Shown: positions 1 through 12,638 of the stretch, piece by piece
Layout: each line of letters begins with the position of its first letter
How positions within the stretch are numbered: the stretch's first letter is position 1
Source of the DNA: Apirhabdus apintestini
GTDB lineage: Bacteria > Pseudomonadota > Gammaproteobacteria > Enterobacterales > Enterobacteriaceae
DNA: 64,000 nucleotides
Direction of reading: 5' to 3'
Assembly (NCBI GenBank): GCA_033977085.1
Contig: CP138906.1
Coordinates: 2,728,001-2,792,000 of the forward strand
Notes under the pieces: model-generated
Seen by the model: only the letters and a program-made list of their open reading frames with translations
What the model was told of the DNA's origin: nothing
The model's database searches: none
Made by a program: the position numbers and the translations under genes

Positions 1-1100
1 GAATTAACGTAGCGCGCAAATTTTGCAGGAACAAATACATTACGATGAACACTAGCACGATAGCTTCGAGCAGGGTTTTCACAACTTCAAAGATAGATAT
101 TTTTACGAACGGGGTGGTGTCGTAAGGTGAAACTACCTCCAGGCCATGAGGAAAATAGGGTTTAAGCTTTTCGATTTCCGCACGCACGGCGTTTGCGGTA
201 TCCAGTGCGTTCGCGCCGGTAGCGAGCTTAATACCAAGCCCGGAAGCCGGATGCCCGTTAAATTGCGCGATGACGTCGTAGTTTTCTCCGCCCGGCTCAA
301 TTTTTGCGACGTCGCGTAAACGAACCTGTGACCCGTCCTGATTAACCTTCAGCATTATTTTGCCAAACTCATCCGTTGAGGTCAGGCGAGTCTGGGCAAT
401 AATAGAAGCATTAAGCTGCTGTCCTTTAACCGGCGGAGTTCCGCCGAGCTGCCCGGCGGCAACCTGCGCATTCTGAGATCGGATTGCGGCGGCAACGTCG
501 GCCGGTGTCAGGGAATAGTTATTCAGTTTGTTCGGATCCAGCCAGATACGCATTGCGTACTGAGAACCGAAAAGTTGCACGTCACCCACGCCAGAAGTAC
601 GGCTGACGGGATCTTTTATCGTAGAGCCAACGAAGTCCGCAATATCGTCCTGGTTCATGGTGCCATCGGTATTGATAAAGCCTAATACCATCAGGAAGCT
701 ACTGGATGATTTCTTAACGCTTATCCCCTGTTGCTGCACCTCCTGCGGCAACAGCGGCATGGCGGCTGCAATTTATTTTGCACCTGAACCTGGGCGATAT
801 CGGCGTTGGTGCCGGTATCGAAGGTCAGCGTAATTTGCACGGTACCCGATGAGTCGCTGTTAGAGGACATATACATCAGGTTATCGATGCCGTTCATATT
901 CTGTTCGATAACCTGGGTTACAGTATCCTGTACCGTTTTTGCATCCGCCCAGGGTAAACGGCTGATATGTCCACTGAAGGCGGCGCAATCGTAGGATATT
1001 GCGCGACGGGGAGCTTCAGTATCGCTAACGCCCCTGCCAGCATAATAATGATCGCGATAACCCATGCAAAGATGGGCCGATCGATAAAGAACTTAGCCAT
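1..1100 (-). CDS. acrB: AcrB, RND multidrug efflux pump inner-membrane subunit (N-terminal third, frame broken, cut by window edge)
   Basis: Proton-driven RND transporter that works with AcrA and TolC to export drugs, dyes and bile salts. The first residues MAKFFIDRPIFAWVIAI, the first membrane helix and the YPGADAKTVQDTVTQ and QNMNGIDNLMYMSS blocks match AcrB. The window covers about the first 350 of roughly 1,050 residues and stops inside the second membrane segment region (VFIVMYLFLQNLRATLI). The start at 1100 has an AGGAG ribosome site and follows acrA by 23 bp, so acrAB is an operon. Two frame breaks are visible: near 948-951, where a run of three G would have to be four, and near 764, after NKLQ, where one base is missing. 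Both flanks stay conserved, so a sequence error is more likely than decay. Confidence 0.93.
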
Positions 1101-1123
1101 GTCTTAACGGCTCCTGTTTTTAG

Positions 1124-2317
1124 TTAAGACTGTTTCTGTGCGGTTGCTTCACCTGCGCCAGATTGGGTCTTGCTGTCTGCCTGGACTTCCGAGGCTTTAA
1201 CTGGAATGCCGGGTTTAATTTTTTGCAGACCGGTCACAATCACCTTATCGCCGGCCTGCAATCCCTTGGTTACCAGCCATTTATCGCCAATTGCCTGGCT
1301 AACGCCCACCTGGCGGATTTCAACTTTATTATCCTTGCCCACTACCATGGCTGAAGCATCGCCGCGCGGCGTGCGGGTAATACCCTGCTGGGGCACTAAC
1401 AGCGCATTCGGATTCGTTCCCTCTTCCAGCATGGCGCGCACAAACATTCCCGGTAGCAGCGTATGATCGGGGTTGGGGAATATAGCCCGCAGCGTAATGG
1501 AACCAGTAGTTTGATCGACGGTAACATCTGAAAATTCTAACGTACCCGCCTGCGAAATAGTGATACCGTCAGCGGTTGTCAGTTTTACCGGCACTTTGCC
1601 TGATTGCTGCTGCAGTGTTCCATTGGTCATTTCCTGTTTCAATCGCAGGAAATCATTGCTCGACTGTGTGACATCAACGTAAATCGGATCCAGTTGCTGC
1701 ACGGTTGCCATTGCAACGCTTTGACCATTTTGCACCAGCGCGCCTTCCGTTACTGAAGATTTGCCGATACGCCCGGAAATGGGGGACGTGACTTTGGTAT
1801 AAGCGAGGTTGATTCGCGCATTCTCTACCGCTGCTTTAGCGGCAATGACGGCAGCGTCAGCCTGTCTGGCATCCGCCTGCGCGGTATCGAACTCCTGACG
1901 GCTGATATATTGCGTTCCTAGTAACTTTTGATATCGGCTAAGCGTTACGTGAGCAATATTTGCACTGGCCTGGGCTTTGGCAAGATCGCCTTTTGCGCTT
2001 TCATACGAGGCCTGGTAGGGCGCCGGATCAATTTGATACAGTGAAACACCCGCTTTTATATCGCTGCCTTCCACAAAATTACGTTTCAGGATGATGCCAC
2101 TCACCTGAGGACGGACTTCCGCAACGCGATAGGCATTCGTGCGTCCTGGCAATTCCGTTGTTACCTTAAGAGGCTCGCTTTTAAGCGTGACGACGCCGAC
2201 TTCCGGTGCCTGGGCTGATTGTTGCTGAGATTTTTCATCATTACATCCTGTAAGCGCTAAGCTGCCTGAGAGCATTAGAACGACTGCCAGAGGCGACAAT
2301 CCTCTGTTTTTGTTCAT
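1124..2317 (-). CDS. acrA: AcrA, periplasmic adaptor lipoprotein of the AcrAB-TolC efflux pump
   Basis: Membrane-fusion protein linking AcrB to TolC. The frame is intact and gives 397 residues, the E. coli length. I chose the start at 2317 (MNKNRGLSP), not the upstream in-frame codon at 2362, because it gives the expected lipoprotein signal with lipobox LTGC (Cys25) and has a GAGG ribosome site. The hairpin and lipoyl halves (LPGRTNAYRVAEVRPQVSG, LAYTKVTSPISGRIGKS) and the beta-barrel (QTTGSITLRAIFPNPDH) are well conserved. It is divergent from acrR, with the AcrR operator between them. Confidence 0.97.
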   Translation of the reverse strand: MNKNRGLSPLAVVLMLSGSLALTGCNDEKSQQQSAQAPEVGVVTLKSEPLKVTTELPGRTNAYRVAEVRPQVSGIILKRNFVEGSDIKAGVSLYQIDPAPYQASYESAKGDLAKAQASANIAHVTLSRYQKLLGTQYISRQEFDTAQADARQADAAVIAAKAAVENARINLAYTKVTSPISGRIGKSSVTEGALVQNGQSVAMATVQQLDPIYVDVTQSSNDFLRLKQEMTNGTLQQQSGKVPVKLTTADGITISQAGTLEFSDVTVDQTTGSITLRAIFPNPDHTLLPGMFVRAMLEEGTNPNALLVPQQGITRTPRGDASAMVVGKDNKVEIRQVGVSQAIGDKWLVTKGLQAGDKVIVTGLQKIKPGIPVKASEVQADSKTQSGAGEATAQKQS

Positions 2318-2407
2318 AGGTAAACCTCGAGTGTCCGATTCCAAAGTTTGATCAATGGTCAAAAGTCAAAAACCCATTGCTGCGTTTATATTCTCGTCGT
2401 GCTATGG

Positions 2408-2431
2408 TACATACATTCACAAATGTATGTA
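2408..2431. promoter_or_regulatory. AcrR operator in the acrA-acrR divergent promoter region
   Basis: A 24-bp near-perfect palindrome whose arms are TACATACATT and AATGTATGTA. It matches the known AcrR binding site between acrA and acrR of E. coli. The acrA-proximal promoter sequence (TTTTGACCATTGATCAA on the minus strand, around 2340-2360) is also close to the E. coli one. Together they imply AcrR-controlled divergent transcription of acrAB and acrR. Confidence 0.85.
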
Positions 2432-2459
2432 AATCTGACACCAGTAAATCTCCCAATTC

Positions 2460-3097
2460 ATGGCACGAAAAACCAAACAACAGGCGCAGGAGACGTGTCA
2501 GCACATTCTTAATGTTGCGCTGCGGCTGTTTTCAGAACAGGGCGTTTCGGCCACCTCACTGGAAAATATTGCCAAAGCCGCTGGGGTTACCCGGGGGCTA
2601 TTTACTGGCATTTTCGTAATAAGTCAGACTTATTTAATGAAATCTGGGCGCTGTCAGAGTCCAATATTGGCGATTTAGAAGTTGAGTATCGGGCAAAATT
2701 CCCCGACGATCCACTGTCGGTACTCCGGGAATTGCTGATTTATATCCTGGAAACCACCGTGACGGAAGAACGACGGCGTCTGATGATGGAAATCATCTTC
2801 CATAAATGCGAATTTGTCGGCGAGATGGCGGCAGTCCAACAGGCGCAGCGTAGCTTATATATGGAAAGCTTCGATAGAATCGAAGGTACGCTAAAAAATT
2901 GCTGTGAGGCCGGTATGCTGCCAGCGGATTTAATCACGCGTCGGGCAGCAATATTAATGCGCTGTTATATCACGGGCATCATGGAAAGCTGGCTGTTTGC
3001 GCCGGCTTCTTTCAATCTCCATAAGGAGGCCCGGGATTACGTGGCAATATTATTAGAAATGTATCAATACTGCCCCTCTTTACGCCGCAGCGCATAG
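2460..3097 (+). CDS. acrR: AcrR, TetR-family repressor of acrAB (frame broken once)
   Basis: TetR-type repressor of acrAB, released by drug binding. The N-terminal helix-turn-helix reads MARKTKQQAQET then LENIAKAAGVTRG, and the ligand domain resumes in another frame with LSESNIGDLEVEYRAKFP through VAILLEMYQYCPSLRR. The break is at about 2593-2598, where a run of five G needs a sixth to give TRGAIYWHF. Corrected length is 212 residues, against 215 in E. coli. Residue 13 is Cys where E. coli has Arg, next to the DNA-binding helix. It is transcribed away from acrA. Confidence 0.9.
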
Positions 3098-3185
3098 CGC
3101 ATTGCTACTTCGCATTCCTGAGCTATGCTATTCTGCTTGAAAATTGCGCCTCTACTAAGTACTGCGACAGGTTGCGTCACACATT

Positions 3186-6100
3186 ATGACTGAACAGCAT
3201 AATATCGCCCGATGCCAGGCCGTCACGGCATGGCTCATCGCTATTTTCCTGATAATGATAAGCGGAGCTGCTTTTGCAGATGTGCAAAACGGCGATCTTC
3301 CTGCTCGCGCGGACATACAGCGCCAGCTTGATACGCTGAATAAACAAAAAAACCTTACCGCGCAGGATAAACGCATGCAGCAGGATCTGGCGGAAACGCT
3401 GGAAGTGCTTGATAAAATTGAACGCGTTAAACAGGAAGCGAGTCAGCAGCATACCCAAATCGCCCAGGCGCCGGGGAAAATGCGTGCAGCGACCAACGCG
3501 CTGGAAAGGCTAAGCCGGCAGGGAGCTTCTTCGGAGGCTGGCAGTAATTTGGCGCGAGCTCCCGCTGCGCTCCCTTGAATCGCGCGTTGCCCAGACGCTG
3601 GATGATTTACAAAGCGCGCAAAGCGATCTATCGACCTTCAATAGCCAGCTTGTCTCGTTACAAACTCAGCCCGAACGCGTTCAGAATGCGTTGTATAATG
3701 CCACCCAGCAATTGCAACAAGTGCGTAATCGAATGAATGGTTCGCTGGCGGGGAAGAACTGCGCCCCGCCCAACAGGGGCTACTTCTGGCTCAGCAGTAT
3801 TTGCTGAACGCACAGATTGAACAACAGCGCGATAGCCTGCAGGGAAATACCATGCTGCAGGACGCGCTGCAAAAACAGCGTGATTACACCAACCTGCGTA
3901 TTTCGCACCTTGAGCACCAACTTCATTTGCTTCAGGCGGCGCTTAACAATAAACGCTTAACGCTGACCGAAAAAACGGCGCAGGAAGCGGTGACGACTGA
4001 CGATGCGGGCAGCGTCCAGAATAATCCGCTGGTCAGGCAGGAGCTTGACATCAATCATCGCCTCAGAGAGCGTCTCATCGATGCGACCCAGCAGGGTAAT
4101 ACGCTGGTACAGCGCAATATTCAGGTGAAAACCTGGCTCGATCGCATGCTGCAATCGGAACGCAACCTTAAAGAGCAAATTGCCGTGCTCAAAGGCAGCC
4201 TGCTGCTGTCGCGTATTTTGTATCAGCAGCAACAGCGATTGCCTTCAGCCGCAGATATGGAAGATATGAGCAACCATATTGCCGATCTGCGCCTGGAACA
4301 ATTTGATATTAACCAGCAGCGCGATGCGCTATTTCAGGGCGATGCTTACGTCAATAATCTGGTGCACGATAGTAAACAGATTACGGCGAGAAACGTTAAA
4401 GCGGCGCTGCTGGACGTGGTCGATATGCGGCGTGAACTATTAGATCAGCTTAATAAACAGTTGGGTAATCAACTGATGCTGGCCATTAATCTGCAAATGA
4501 ATCAGCAGCAATTGATGAGTTCCAGCGAGCGCCTTGAAAAAACGCTGACTCAGCAGATTTTCTGGGTCACCTCCAATAAGCCAATGGACTGGGAGTGGAT
4601 AAGAAATTTCCCGGGTGCACTGCGGGGGCAGCTTGAGGGAATGCACATTTCAACGGCGCAGCCGCCGTCGCGCCGATCATTGCCGCTGATACTGTTGCTG
4701 GCGCTGCCATTATTGCTGGCCGCATCAATTATTCGCTGGCGTCAGCGCTGGATCAAACAGCGCCTGGAAGCTCTGGCTGCGGATGTAGGGCAGCTACGGC
4801 GCGATAGTCAACTGCATACGCCAAAAGCGCTTTTTATGACCTACGCGCGCGTTCTGCCGCTGAGCCTGGTCATTTTGGCCTGTGGTCTGATAATTCTGCA
4901 GCTTCGGCTTAATATCAGCGAACTTCTGTGGAGTTTCAGTAAAGAGTTGGCGCTCTTCTGGCTTATTTTTGGCGCCATCTGGAGAATGCTGGAGCCAGAC
5001 GGCGTTGCAGTGCGGCACTTTATGGTCGCGCCTGCGCAAACCCGCCATTACCGCCGCCAGATAGGCCGTATTGGTTTTGCGCTATTGCCGCTGCTCTTTT
5101 GGTCCGTGGTTGGCGCGCAGTCGCCCCTGCATTTAATGAATGACGTGCTCGGGCAGTGCATGGTCTTCCTGAACTTACTGCTGATCGCCGGATTATTAAT
5201 GCCAATGTGCCGGGATGCCTGGCGTGATAAAACCTCTCACAGTATCCGGCTGGCGACCCTGATAGTGCTGGCACTGGTGCCCATTGGGCTACTGGTGCTA
5301 ACGGCAATGGGCTATTTTTACACCACGCTGCGTCTGGCGCATCGCTGCATAGACTCGGTTTACCTGGTGCTACTGTGGAACCTGCTTTATCAGACGGTAC
5401 TACGCGGTTTGAGCGTCGCTGCTCGTCGCATTGCCTGGCGCCGCGCCCTGGCGCGCCGCGAAACAATGTCCAAAGACGGGGCCGAGGGTGCGGAGCCGGT
5501 GGAAGAACCACCGCTGGGGCTGGATCAAGTCAACCAGCAAACGCTGCGTCTGACAACGCTTGGTATGTTAGCGCTGTTTTGTGTGGCATTCTGGGCGATT
5601 TGGTCGGATTTGATTACCGTATTCGCCTATTTAGATAGCGTTGTACTGTGGCGATACACCGCGATGGAAAGCGGCGTGAGCGTGATGAATAATGTCACAA
5701 TGGGAAGTTTGCTGTTCGCGCTGCTGGCTTTTACGCTGGCCTGGATGTTAATTCGTAACCTGCCAGGGCTGCTGGAAGTATTAGTACTTTCCCGCCTGCA
5801 GATGCGGCAGGGCTCGTCTTACGCTATTACCACGATCCTCAACTATGTGATTATTGCCGCCGGCGCAATCGCCGTGTTTGGCTCTTTGGGGATCTCGTGG
5901 GATAAATTGCAGTGGATGGCGGCCGGGCTATCCGTCGGTCTGGGCTTTGGTTTGCAGGAAGTCTTCGGCAACTTTATTTCCGGGTTGATAATCCTGTTTG
6001 AGCGGCCTATCCGCATCGGAGATACCATTACTATCGGCACTTATTCCGGTACCGTCAGTAAAATTCGCATTCGCGCTACCACTATTATCGACTTTGACCA

Positions 6101-6554
6101 TAAAGAGATAATTGTTCCCAATAAAGCGTTTGTGACAGAGCGCCTAATTAACTGGTCCCTTAGCGATACCATCACGCGCCTGGTAATCCGACTGGGCGTT
6201 GCCTACGGTTCGGATCTGGACAAAGTGAAAGCGCTATTGCTGCAGGCGGCTGAGGATCATCCAAAAGTGATGCACGATCCTCAGCCACAGGTGTACTTTC
6301 AGACCTTCGGGCAAAGCTCACTGGATCATGAACTGCAGTTTTACGTGCGGGAGCTTGGGGATCGCAGCACCACGCTTGATGCGGTAAATCGAACCATTGA
6401 CCAATTATGCCGGGACAATGGTATTGATATCGCTTTTAATACCCTTGAAGTCCATCTGCGCAATGAAAAAGGCGAGGAACTGGCAGAAGTGGTGCAGGAT
6501 GCAGAAAAAACGGTGGGGCGACAGGAAACCCGCGATGAAGACCGCTCATCCTGA
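3186..6554 (+). CDS. mscK: MscK (KefA), potassium-dependent mechanosensitive channel (two frame breaks in the N-terminal part)
   Basis: Large MscS-superfamily channel of the inner membrane that opens under hypo-osmotic stress and needs external K+. Layout: signal peptide (residues 1-30, ending ISGAAFA), a long periplasmic coiled-coil domain, about ten membrane segments, then the conserved MscS core (SVGLGFGLQEVFGNF, LFERPIRIGDTITIG, NKAFVTERLINWSL). Corrected length is about 1,122 residues, against 1,120 in E. coli. Frames change near 3550 (plus one, or minus two) and near 3753-3757, where a run of four G needs a fifth. From 3757 to the stop the frame is continuous for more than 900 codons. 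The last 9 bp overlap the convergent ybaM. Confidence 0.95.
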
Positions 6555-6707
6555 CGAAGCCTGCTCGGCGCGCGGTTTTCGCAGATAGTCTTCGCGCACA
6601 ATGTCCAGGGCGGCAAGCGCAGTCTGCGTTGGAATAGCGTGCTGCTCCAGCAGCATAATTAAATCGACGGCCAATTTTACTTCGTCCGGAGCTTGTTTCA
6701 GAGACAT
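6546..6707 (-). CDS. ybaM: YbaM, small conserved DUF2496 protein
   Basis: A 53-residue intact ORF beginning MSLKQAPDEVKLAVDLIMLL, the same length as E. coli YbaM and in the same place between mscK and priC. It is a short helical cytoplasmic protein of unknown function. Its stop overlaps the 3' end of mscK, which converges on it. Confidence 0.85.
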   Translation of the reverse strand: MSLKQAPDEVKLAVDLIMLLEQHAIPTQTALAALDIVREDYLRKPRAEQASSG

Positions 6708-6826
6708 ATAACCTCACTGAATGCCCGCTATGCAGGCGTAGAAATACTGTTTTTACAGGCGCCTGCGTCAGGCCGACGCGGCGATACCGATGCATAAGCG
6801 TAGGCGCGTAAAATAGCGCGAAACGA

Positions 6827-7353
6827 TCAATGCCCCGCGTGACGCTCAAGTACCTGGGTGATTCGGGTTAACGCCTCGCGGCAGCGGCAATGCGCCCATC
6901 CAGCGTTTCAAGCTCGCGCTGCAGCCGCTGCTGCTCATCCAGCCGCGTTACCTGCGTTAACCGCTGCCGCCGCTCTTGCTGCATCGCCAGCAGGCGATGC
7001 TCATAATCCTGATGCTTCACCAGCCTTGCGTTTAGCGTCGTGCTGTTACGACTTACGTCATAGCGACGCAAATGCCAGGTTGCCAGTTCACGCTGTAGCG
7101 CCGCAATTTGCGCAGTTATCCTTTCTGCAAGCCAGCCAAGGCGTTCCCGCTGTTGAGCCTGGGCGGCATGCCGGATATGAAGCAAGTTGGCATTTATCTC
7201 CTGCATATACTGGCCTAATTGCGTTCCACGCGAATAAAATAACTGTTTATCAAAACGCGGGCGTTGAACCCGATGGGCGGCCAGCGGAGCAACATCGCGA
7301 GAAAGCTGCATGATACGTAATTCTAATGCCTCTAATAACCGCGTCGTTTTCAT
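6827..7353 (-). CDS. priC: PriC, primosomal replication protein N'' (one frame break near the C terminus)
   Basis: Loads DnaB onto abandoned replication forks in the PriC restart pathway. It is a helical, Arg-rich protein beginning MKTTRLLEALELRIMQLSRD. As read, the frame closes at 6868 after 161 residues. Adding one C at about 6880 (GCC to GCCC) continues it through CREALTRITQVLERHAGH to a stop at 6827. This gives exactly 175 residues, the E. coli PriC length. Order mscK-ybaM-priC-ybaN is as in E. coli. Confidence 0.9.
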
Positions 7354-7800
7354 CTTCTCTCGTTGCAGGTAACTGAAGGTGACTGAATAAAGTATCGGTG
7401 TGCACCGGAGGATAATGTAATGCCCGCGTTTATTTTACTCATCTTTGGCTGGGTTGCGGTAGCCCTTGCTGCGCTGGGGGCCGCGCTGCCGCTATTGCCA
7501 GCCACTCCCTTTTACTGCTGGCGGCCTGGTGTTTCGCACGTTCTTCGCCGCGATTTCATCGCTGGCTGCTTTACCGCTCTTGGTTTGCGCGTTATTTACA
7601 GGCCTGGCAGCGACATCGCGCTATGCCAAAAGGTGCCAAATTTCGTGCGATATGCGTAATCGTACTTTCTTTTAGCGTCTCTATTATTTTGCTGCCCTCA
7701 GTGTGGCTGCGCCTGCTGCTGCTGATGGTTTTTGTCAACAACGGGTAAAAAGTGATCCACTTACCGTCACCACCAACGGTCTAATATTGATCCACCTTGC

Positions 7801-8578
7801 TTACTCAGGATTAGCTTCCGCTATAACCCCGGCCTTTCGTTTCTGCTTCAGTCGATAGCTCTCTCCTTTTATCTGGACTACGTGTGAGTGATGTAAGATC
7901 CGGTCCAGCATTGCCGATGTCAGGGCTGCATCACCCGCGAACGTCTGGTCCCACTGCCCGAACGGCAGGTTAGAGGTCAGGATCATCGCGCTCTTTTCGT
8001 AACGTTTGGCAATGACCTGGAAGAACAGCTTTGCCTCTTCCTGGCTGAACGGCAGATAGCCTATTTCGTCGATGATGAGCAGTTTGGGGGCCATGACACC
8101 GCGATTGAGTGTCGTTTTGTAACGCCCCTGACGCTGGGAAGTCGACAACTGTAACAGCAGGTCCGCTGCTGTTGTGAAGCGAACCTTGATGCCCGCCCGT
8201 ACTGCCTCGTAGCCCATGGCTATCGCCAGATGTGTTTTCCCCACGCCCGAGGGGCCCAGCAACACGATGTTTTCGTTACGTTCGATGAAGCTCAGGGAAC
8301 GCAGCGACTGGATTTGCTTCTGAGGTGCGCCGGTGGCGAAGGTGAAGTCGTATTCCTCGAACGTCTTCACCGCCGGGAAGGCTGCCATCCGCGTGTACAT
8401 CGCCTGTTTACGCTGATGCCGGGCCAGTTTCTCCTCATGTAGCAGGTGCTCCGGGAAGTCCATATAGCTCCATTCCTGATCCACTGCCTGTTGCGACAGT
8501 GCCGGCGCCGCGCCGATAAGGCTGTCCAGCTGGGCTGTTCAGCAAGCACCATCAGCCGTTGATGTTGTAGTTCGACCA

Positions 8579-8582
<4 letters not shown>
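7801..8582 (-). pseudogene. istB: IstB-like ATP-binding transposition helper, IS copy 1 (one frame break)
   Basis: AAA+ ATPase that helps the IstA transposase choose targets. Walker A (LLGPSGVGKTHLA) and Walker B (LLIIDEIGYLPF) are intact in the long frame below 8484. The start at 8582 (MMVELQHQ) is separated from it by one missing base at about 8534, where copy 2 reads CTCC and this copy CCC. Otherwise it is nearly identical to the 260-residue protein at 43425-44207. Confidence 0.9.
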
Positions 8583-9598
<1,016 letters not shown>

Positions 9599-9896
9599 AA
9601 GCTCCCCTGTATTCAGAGGAGCAGATTAACCCTGGATCAGTTTTCAACCGCTGGGGTGGATCAGTTTTGCACCGTTGGTAACAGTTTTGGCGGCGCTACT
9701 GCTGTTTATTTGGCGAATCCCGGTGGTTGATGAAGAACAATAAAACTGGCGATGTGCGTCGACGGCGGTTGCAATTGTGGCGCTCAGCCAGTAAATTCTG
9801 GCGTTTTCGATCGTAGCGCGCTGCGCACCGGGCCGGCCACTATCGGCTCCATGCTGTGCGCGCTGTAGGCAGGACCGTTTTTTCAGGCATGTAATT

Positions 9897-10447
9897 ATGA
9901 CCGCGACAGCGCAGCAGCTTGACTATCTTAAACACAGTATTAAAAGCGTTCAGGACTATCCTAAACCGGGCATTTTGTTCCGCGACGTGACCAGTCTGCT
10001 GGAAGATCCCAAAGCCTACGCGCTCAGCATTCAATTGCTGGTGGCGCGTTACAAAGATGCCGGGATCACCAAGGTGGTCGGTACCGAAGCCCGAGGTTTT
10101 TATTTGGCGCACCGGTGGCGCTTGCGCTGGGCGTAGGTTTTGTGCCCGTGCGCAAACCGCGCAAGCTTCCCCGCGAGACCATTAGCGAAAGCTATGAACT
10201 GGAGTACGGCACCGATCAATTAGAGATGCACGTTGACGCCATTCGCGCGGGCGACAAAGTGCTCGTCGTCGACGATCTACTGGCGACTGGTGGCACTATC
10301 GAAGCGACGGTGAAACTGATTCGCCGCCTCGGCGGCGATGTGCACGACGCTGCATTCATTATGAATTTGTTCGATCTTGGCGGCGAGCAGCGCCTTGAGC
10401 AACAAGGGATTCACTGTTATAGCCTGGTGTCTTTTCCCGGCCATTAA
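9897..10447 (+). CDS. apt: Apt, adenine phosphoribosyltransferase (one frame break)
   Basis: Converts adenine and PRPP to AMP in purine salvage. The PRPP-binding motif VLVVDDLLATGGT is present, as are PKPGILFRDVTSLLEDPKAYA and the end SFPGH. The frame breaks at 10097-10101 after GTEARGF: a run of five T must be six to read FLFGAPVAL. With it restored the product has 183 residues, the E. coli length. It lies 153 bp past ybaN. The IS in ybaN does not touch the apt promoter region directly. Confidence 0.94.
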
Positions 10448-10570
10448 TTCCCCGCTGCGTCCTCTTTTGGTCACGCGGGTCGTCCCTCGCGTTAGCCTCG
10501 CCCATTGGGTGGGGCTGTGTTAGCATAACTCTCCTTTACCCATCTTCCCTGACGTAAGAGCCTATTGCCG

Positions 10571-12556
10571 ATGAGCTACCAGGTGCTGGCCCGAAAATGG
10601 CGTCCACAAACCTTTGCCGATGTCGTAGGGCAGCAGCATGTCCTGACGGCGCTTGCCAATGGCCTGAATATGGGCCGCATTCATCATGCTTATCTTTTCT
10701 CCGGCACGCGAGGCGTGGGGAAAACCTCTATTGCCCGTTTACTGGCGAAAGGGCTTAACTGCGAGCGCGGCATCACCGCGATTCCCTGCGGCGTATGTGA
10801 AAATTGCCGGGAGATAGAGCAGGGACGCTTTGTTGATCTCATCGAAATCGACGCGGCATCGCGCACCAAAGTAGAAGATACGCGTGAATTGCTGGATAAC
10901 GTTCAGTACGCGCCAGCGCGCGGGCGCTTTAAAGTCTACCTGATAGACGAAGTGCATATGCTGTCGCGGCACAGCTTTAACGCGCTGCTGAAAACCCTGG
11001 AAGAGCCGCCAGAGCACGTTAAATTCTTACTGGCGACCACCGACCCGCAGAAGCTGCCGGTTACCATTCTGTCGCGCTGCCTGCAGTTCCATCTCAAAGC
11101 GCTGGATGCGGAACAGATCCGCGGCCAGCTTGAGCACATCCTGACTCAGGAACATATCGACCATCAATCCCGGGCGTTACAGTTGCTGGCGCGCGCGGCC
11201 GAAGGGAGCCTGCGCGATGCGCTGAGTCTGACCGATCAGGCTATTGCCTCCGGCGAAGGCTCCGTAACGGTTGAGGCCGTCAGCGCGATGTTGGGTACGC
11301 TTGACGATACGCAGGCAATAACGCTGATAGAGGCGTTGACGGGCGCGGATGGTGCCCGGGTACTGGCGCTGATTGAGGAGGCCGCCGCCCGCGGCGTCGA
11401 GTGGGAGGCGCTACTGGTGGAAATGGCCGGTTTATTGCACCAGATTGCGATGGCGCAGCTTTCTCCCGTTGCGCTGGACAATGCGCCACAGGGCATTGAA
11501 AACCGCCTGCGTGAACTGGCGCGTAGCGTGCCGCCCACGGATATTCAGTTGTACTATCAAACGCTGCTGATAGGGCGCAAGGAGCTTCCCTGGGCGCCAG
11601 ACAGGCGCATGGGCGTTGAAATGACGCTACTGCGGGCGCTGGCGTTTCATCCGCGTCAGCCGTTGCCCGATCCGCAGCCAGACTCGCCTGAAGTGGGCTC
11701 ATCGATGCCAAGGCACGGCGCGGGCGTGGCTGCGCCCGTGCCGCCGGTGAATCCTCCGATGCCTGCGCCAGTTGAACCTGCGTCCGGTGTTGCGCCGCAG
11801 CCGTCCGGCGATCCGCGAGCTCGTGGAAAACGGCAGTCTGCCTGATGCGACGAATCAGTTGCTACAGGCGCGCAGTCAACTGCATCGCCAGCAGGGAGCC
11901 AGCGGCGCAAAAGCTTGAACCGGCGGCGCAGCGGCGTTCCGCGCGGCCGGTGAGTATCTCTGCGCTGGAGCGCCTGGCGTCTGTCACCGAGCGCGGCAAA
12001 GCCCGGCAGACAGTACGCGAAAACACGGAAACGCCGGCGAAAAAGAAGCCTATCGCTGGAAAGCGCAAAATCCTGAAGTTGAGAAAAAGTCGTTACCGCT
12101 ACGCCTAAGGCGCTGCGGCGGGCGCTGGAACATGTAAAAACGCCTGAGCTGGCGGCGAAGCTGGCAGCGCAGGCCATTGAGCGCGATGCCTGGGCCGCTG
12201 AGGTTAGCCGGTTAACCGTACCGAAGCTGGTGGAACAGGTCGCATTAAATGCCTGGAAAGAGCAGGAAGGCAACCGCGTGTGCCTGCATTTACGCTCATC
12301 TCAGCGGCATTTGAATTCTAGCGGGGCACGTCAGGCGCTGGCGGAAGCGCTTAGCGTGCAGTACGGTTCTCCGGTTGAACTGACTATCGTTGAAGATGAT
12401 AATGCGGAGCAGCGCACCCCGCTGGAATGGCGCCAGGCGATTTATGAAGAAAAACTGGCGCAGGCGCGGGAAGCAATAGCTGCGGATAATAATATCCAAA
12501 CCCTGTGTCGCTTTTTTGATGCGGATTTGGACGAAGAGAGTATTCGACCCCTTTGA
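10571..12556 (+). CDS. dnaX: DnaX, DNA polymerase III tau/gamma subunits (several frame breaks in the tau-specific part)
   Basis: Clamp-loader ATPase and replisome organiser. The AAA+ part is intact: Walker A GTRGVGKTS, zinc site CGVCENC, Walker B LIDEVHML, sensor LATTDPQKLPVT. I start at 10571 (MSYQVLARKW) because the in-frame TTG six bases upstream adds only MP. After domain III the frame shifts near 11808 (plus one), at the slippery site 11909-11912 (two A missing), at 12040-12044 and at 12084-12088 (one A missing each). The net effect is back in frame for VEQVALNAWKEQEG through FFDADLDEESIRPL. Corrected length is about 662 residues (643 in E. coli). dnaX is essential, so these breaks are unlikely to be real. 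It leads the dnaX-ybaB-recR cluster. Confidence 0.94.
11893..11918 (+). other. dnaX programmed -1 frameshift region (slippery run shortened)
   Basis: In E. coli an internal Shine-Dalgarno-like AGGGAG ten bases upstream of A AAA AAG makes part of the ribosomes slip to give gamma. Here AGGGAG is at 11893-11898, and GCAAAAGCTTGA follows after the same spacing, but with four A, not six. With six A the zero frame would continue K-L-E-P-A-A (tau), and a -1 slip would read GCT TGA and stop (gamma). With four A, the frame that enters the site ends at that same TGA. Confidence 0.65.
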
Positions 12557-12638
12557 CGCGCGGCCTGGCCCTGCGTTGTAACCCTAACGCCGCAGTACGC
12601 ACATAGCGTGCCGCGGCCCGGACTCAAGAGAGAAAATT

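Noticed and set aside
5020..5511. 163-codon minus-strand ORF inside mscK
   Set aside because: Shadow of the mscK coding frame. Pro/Arg-rich without motifs.
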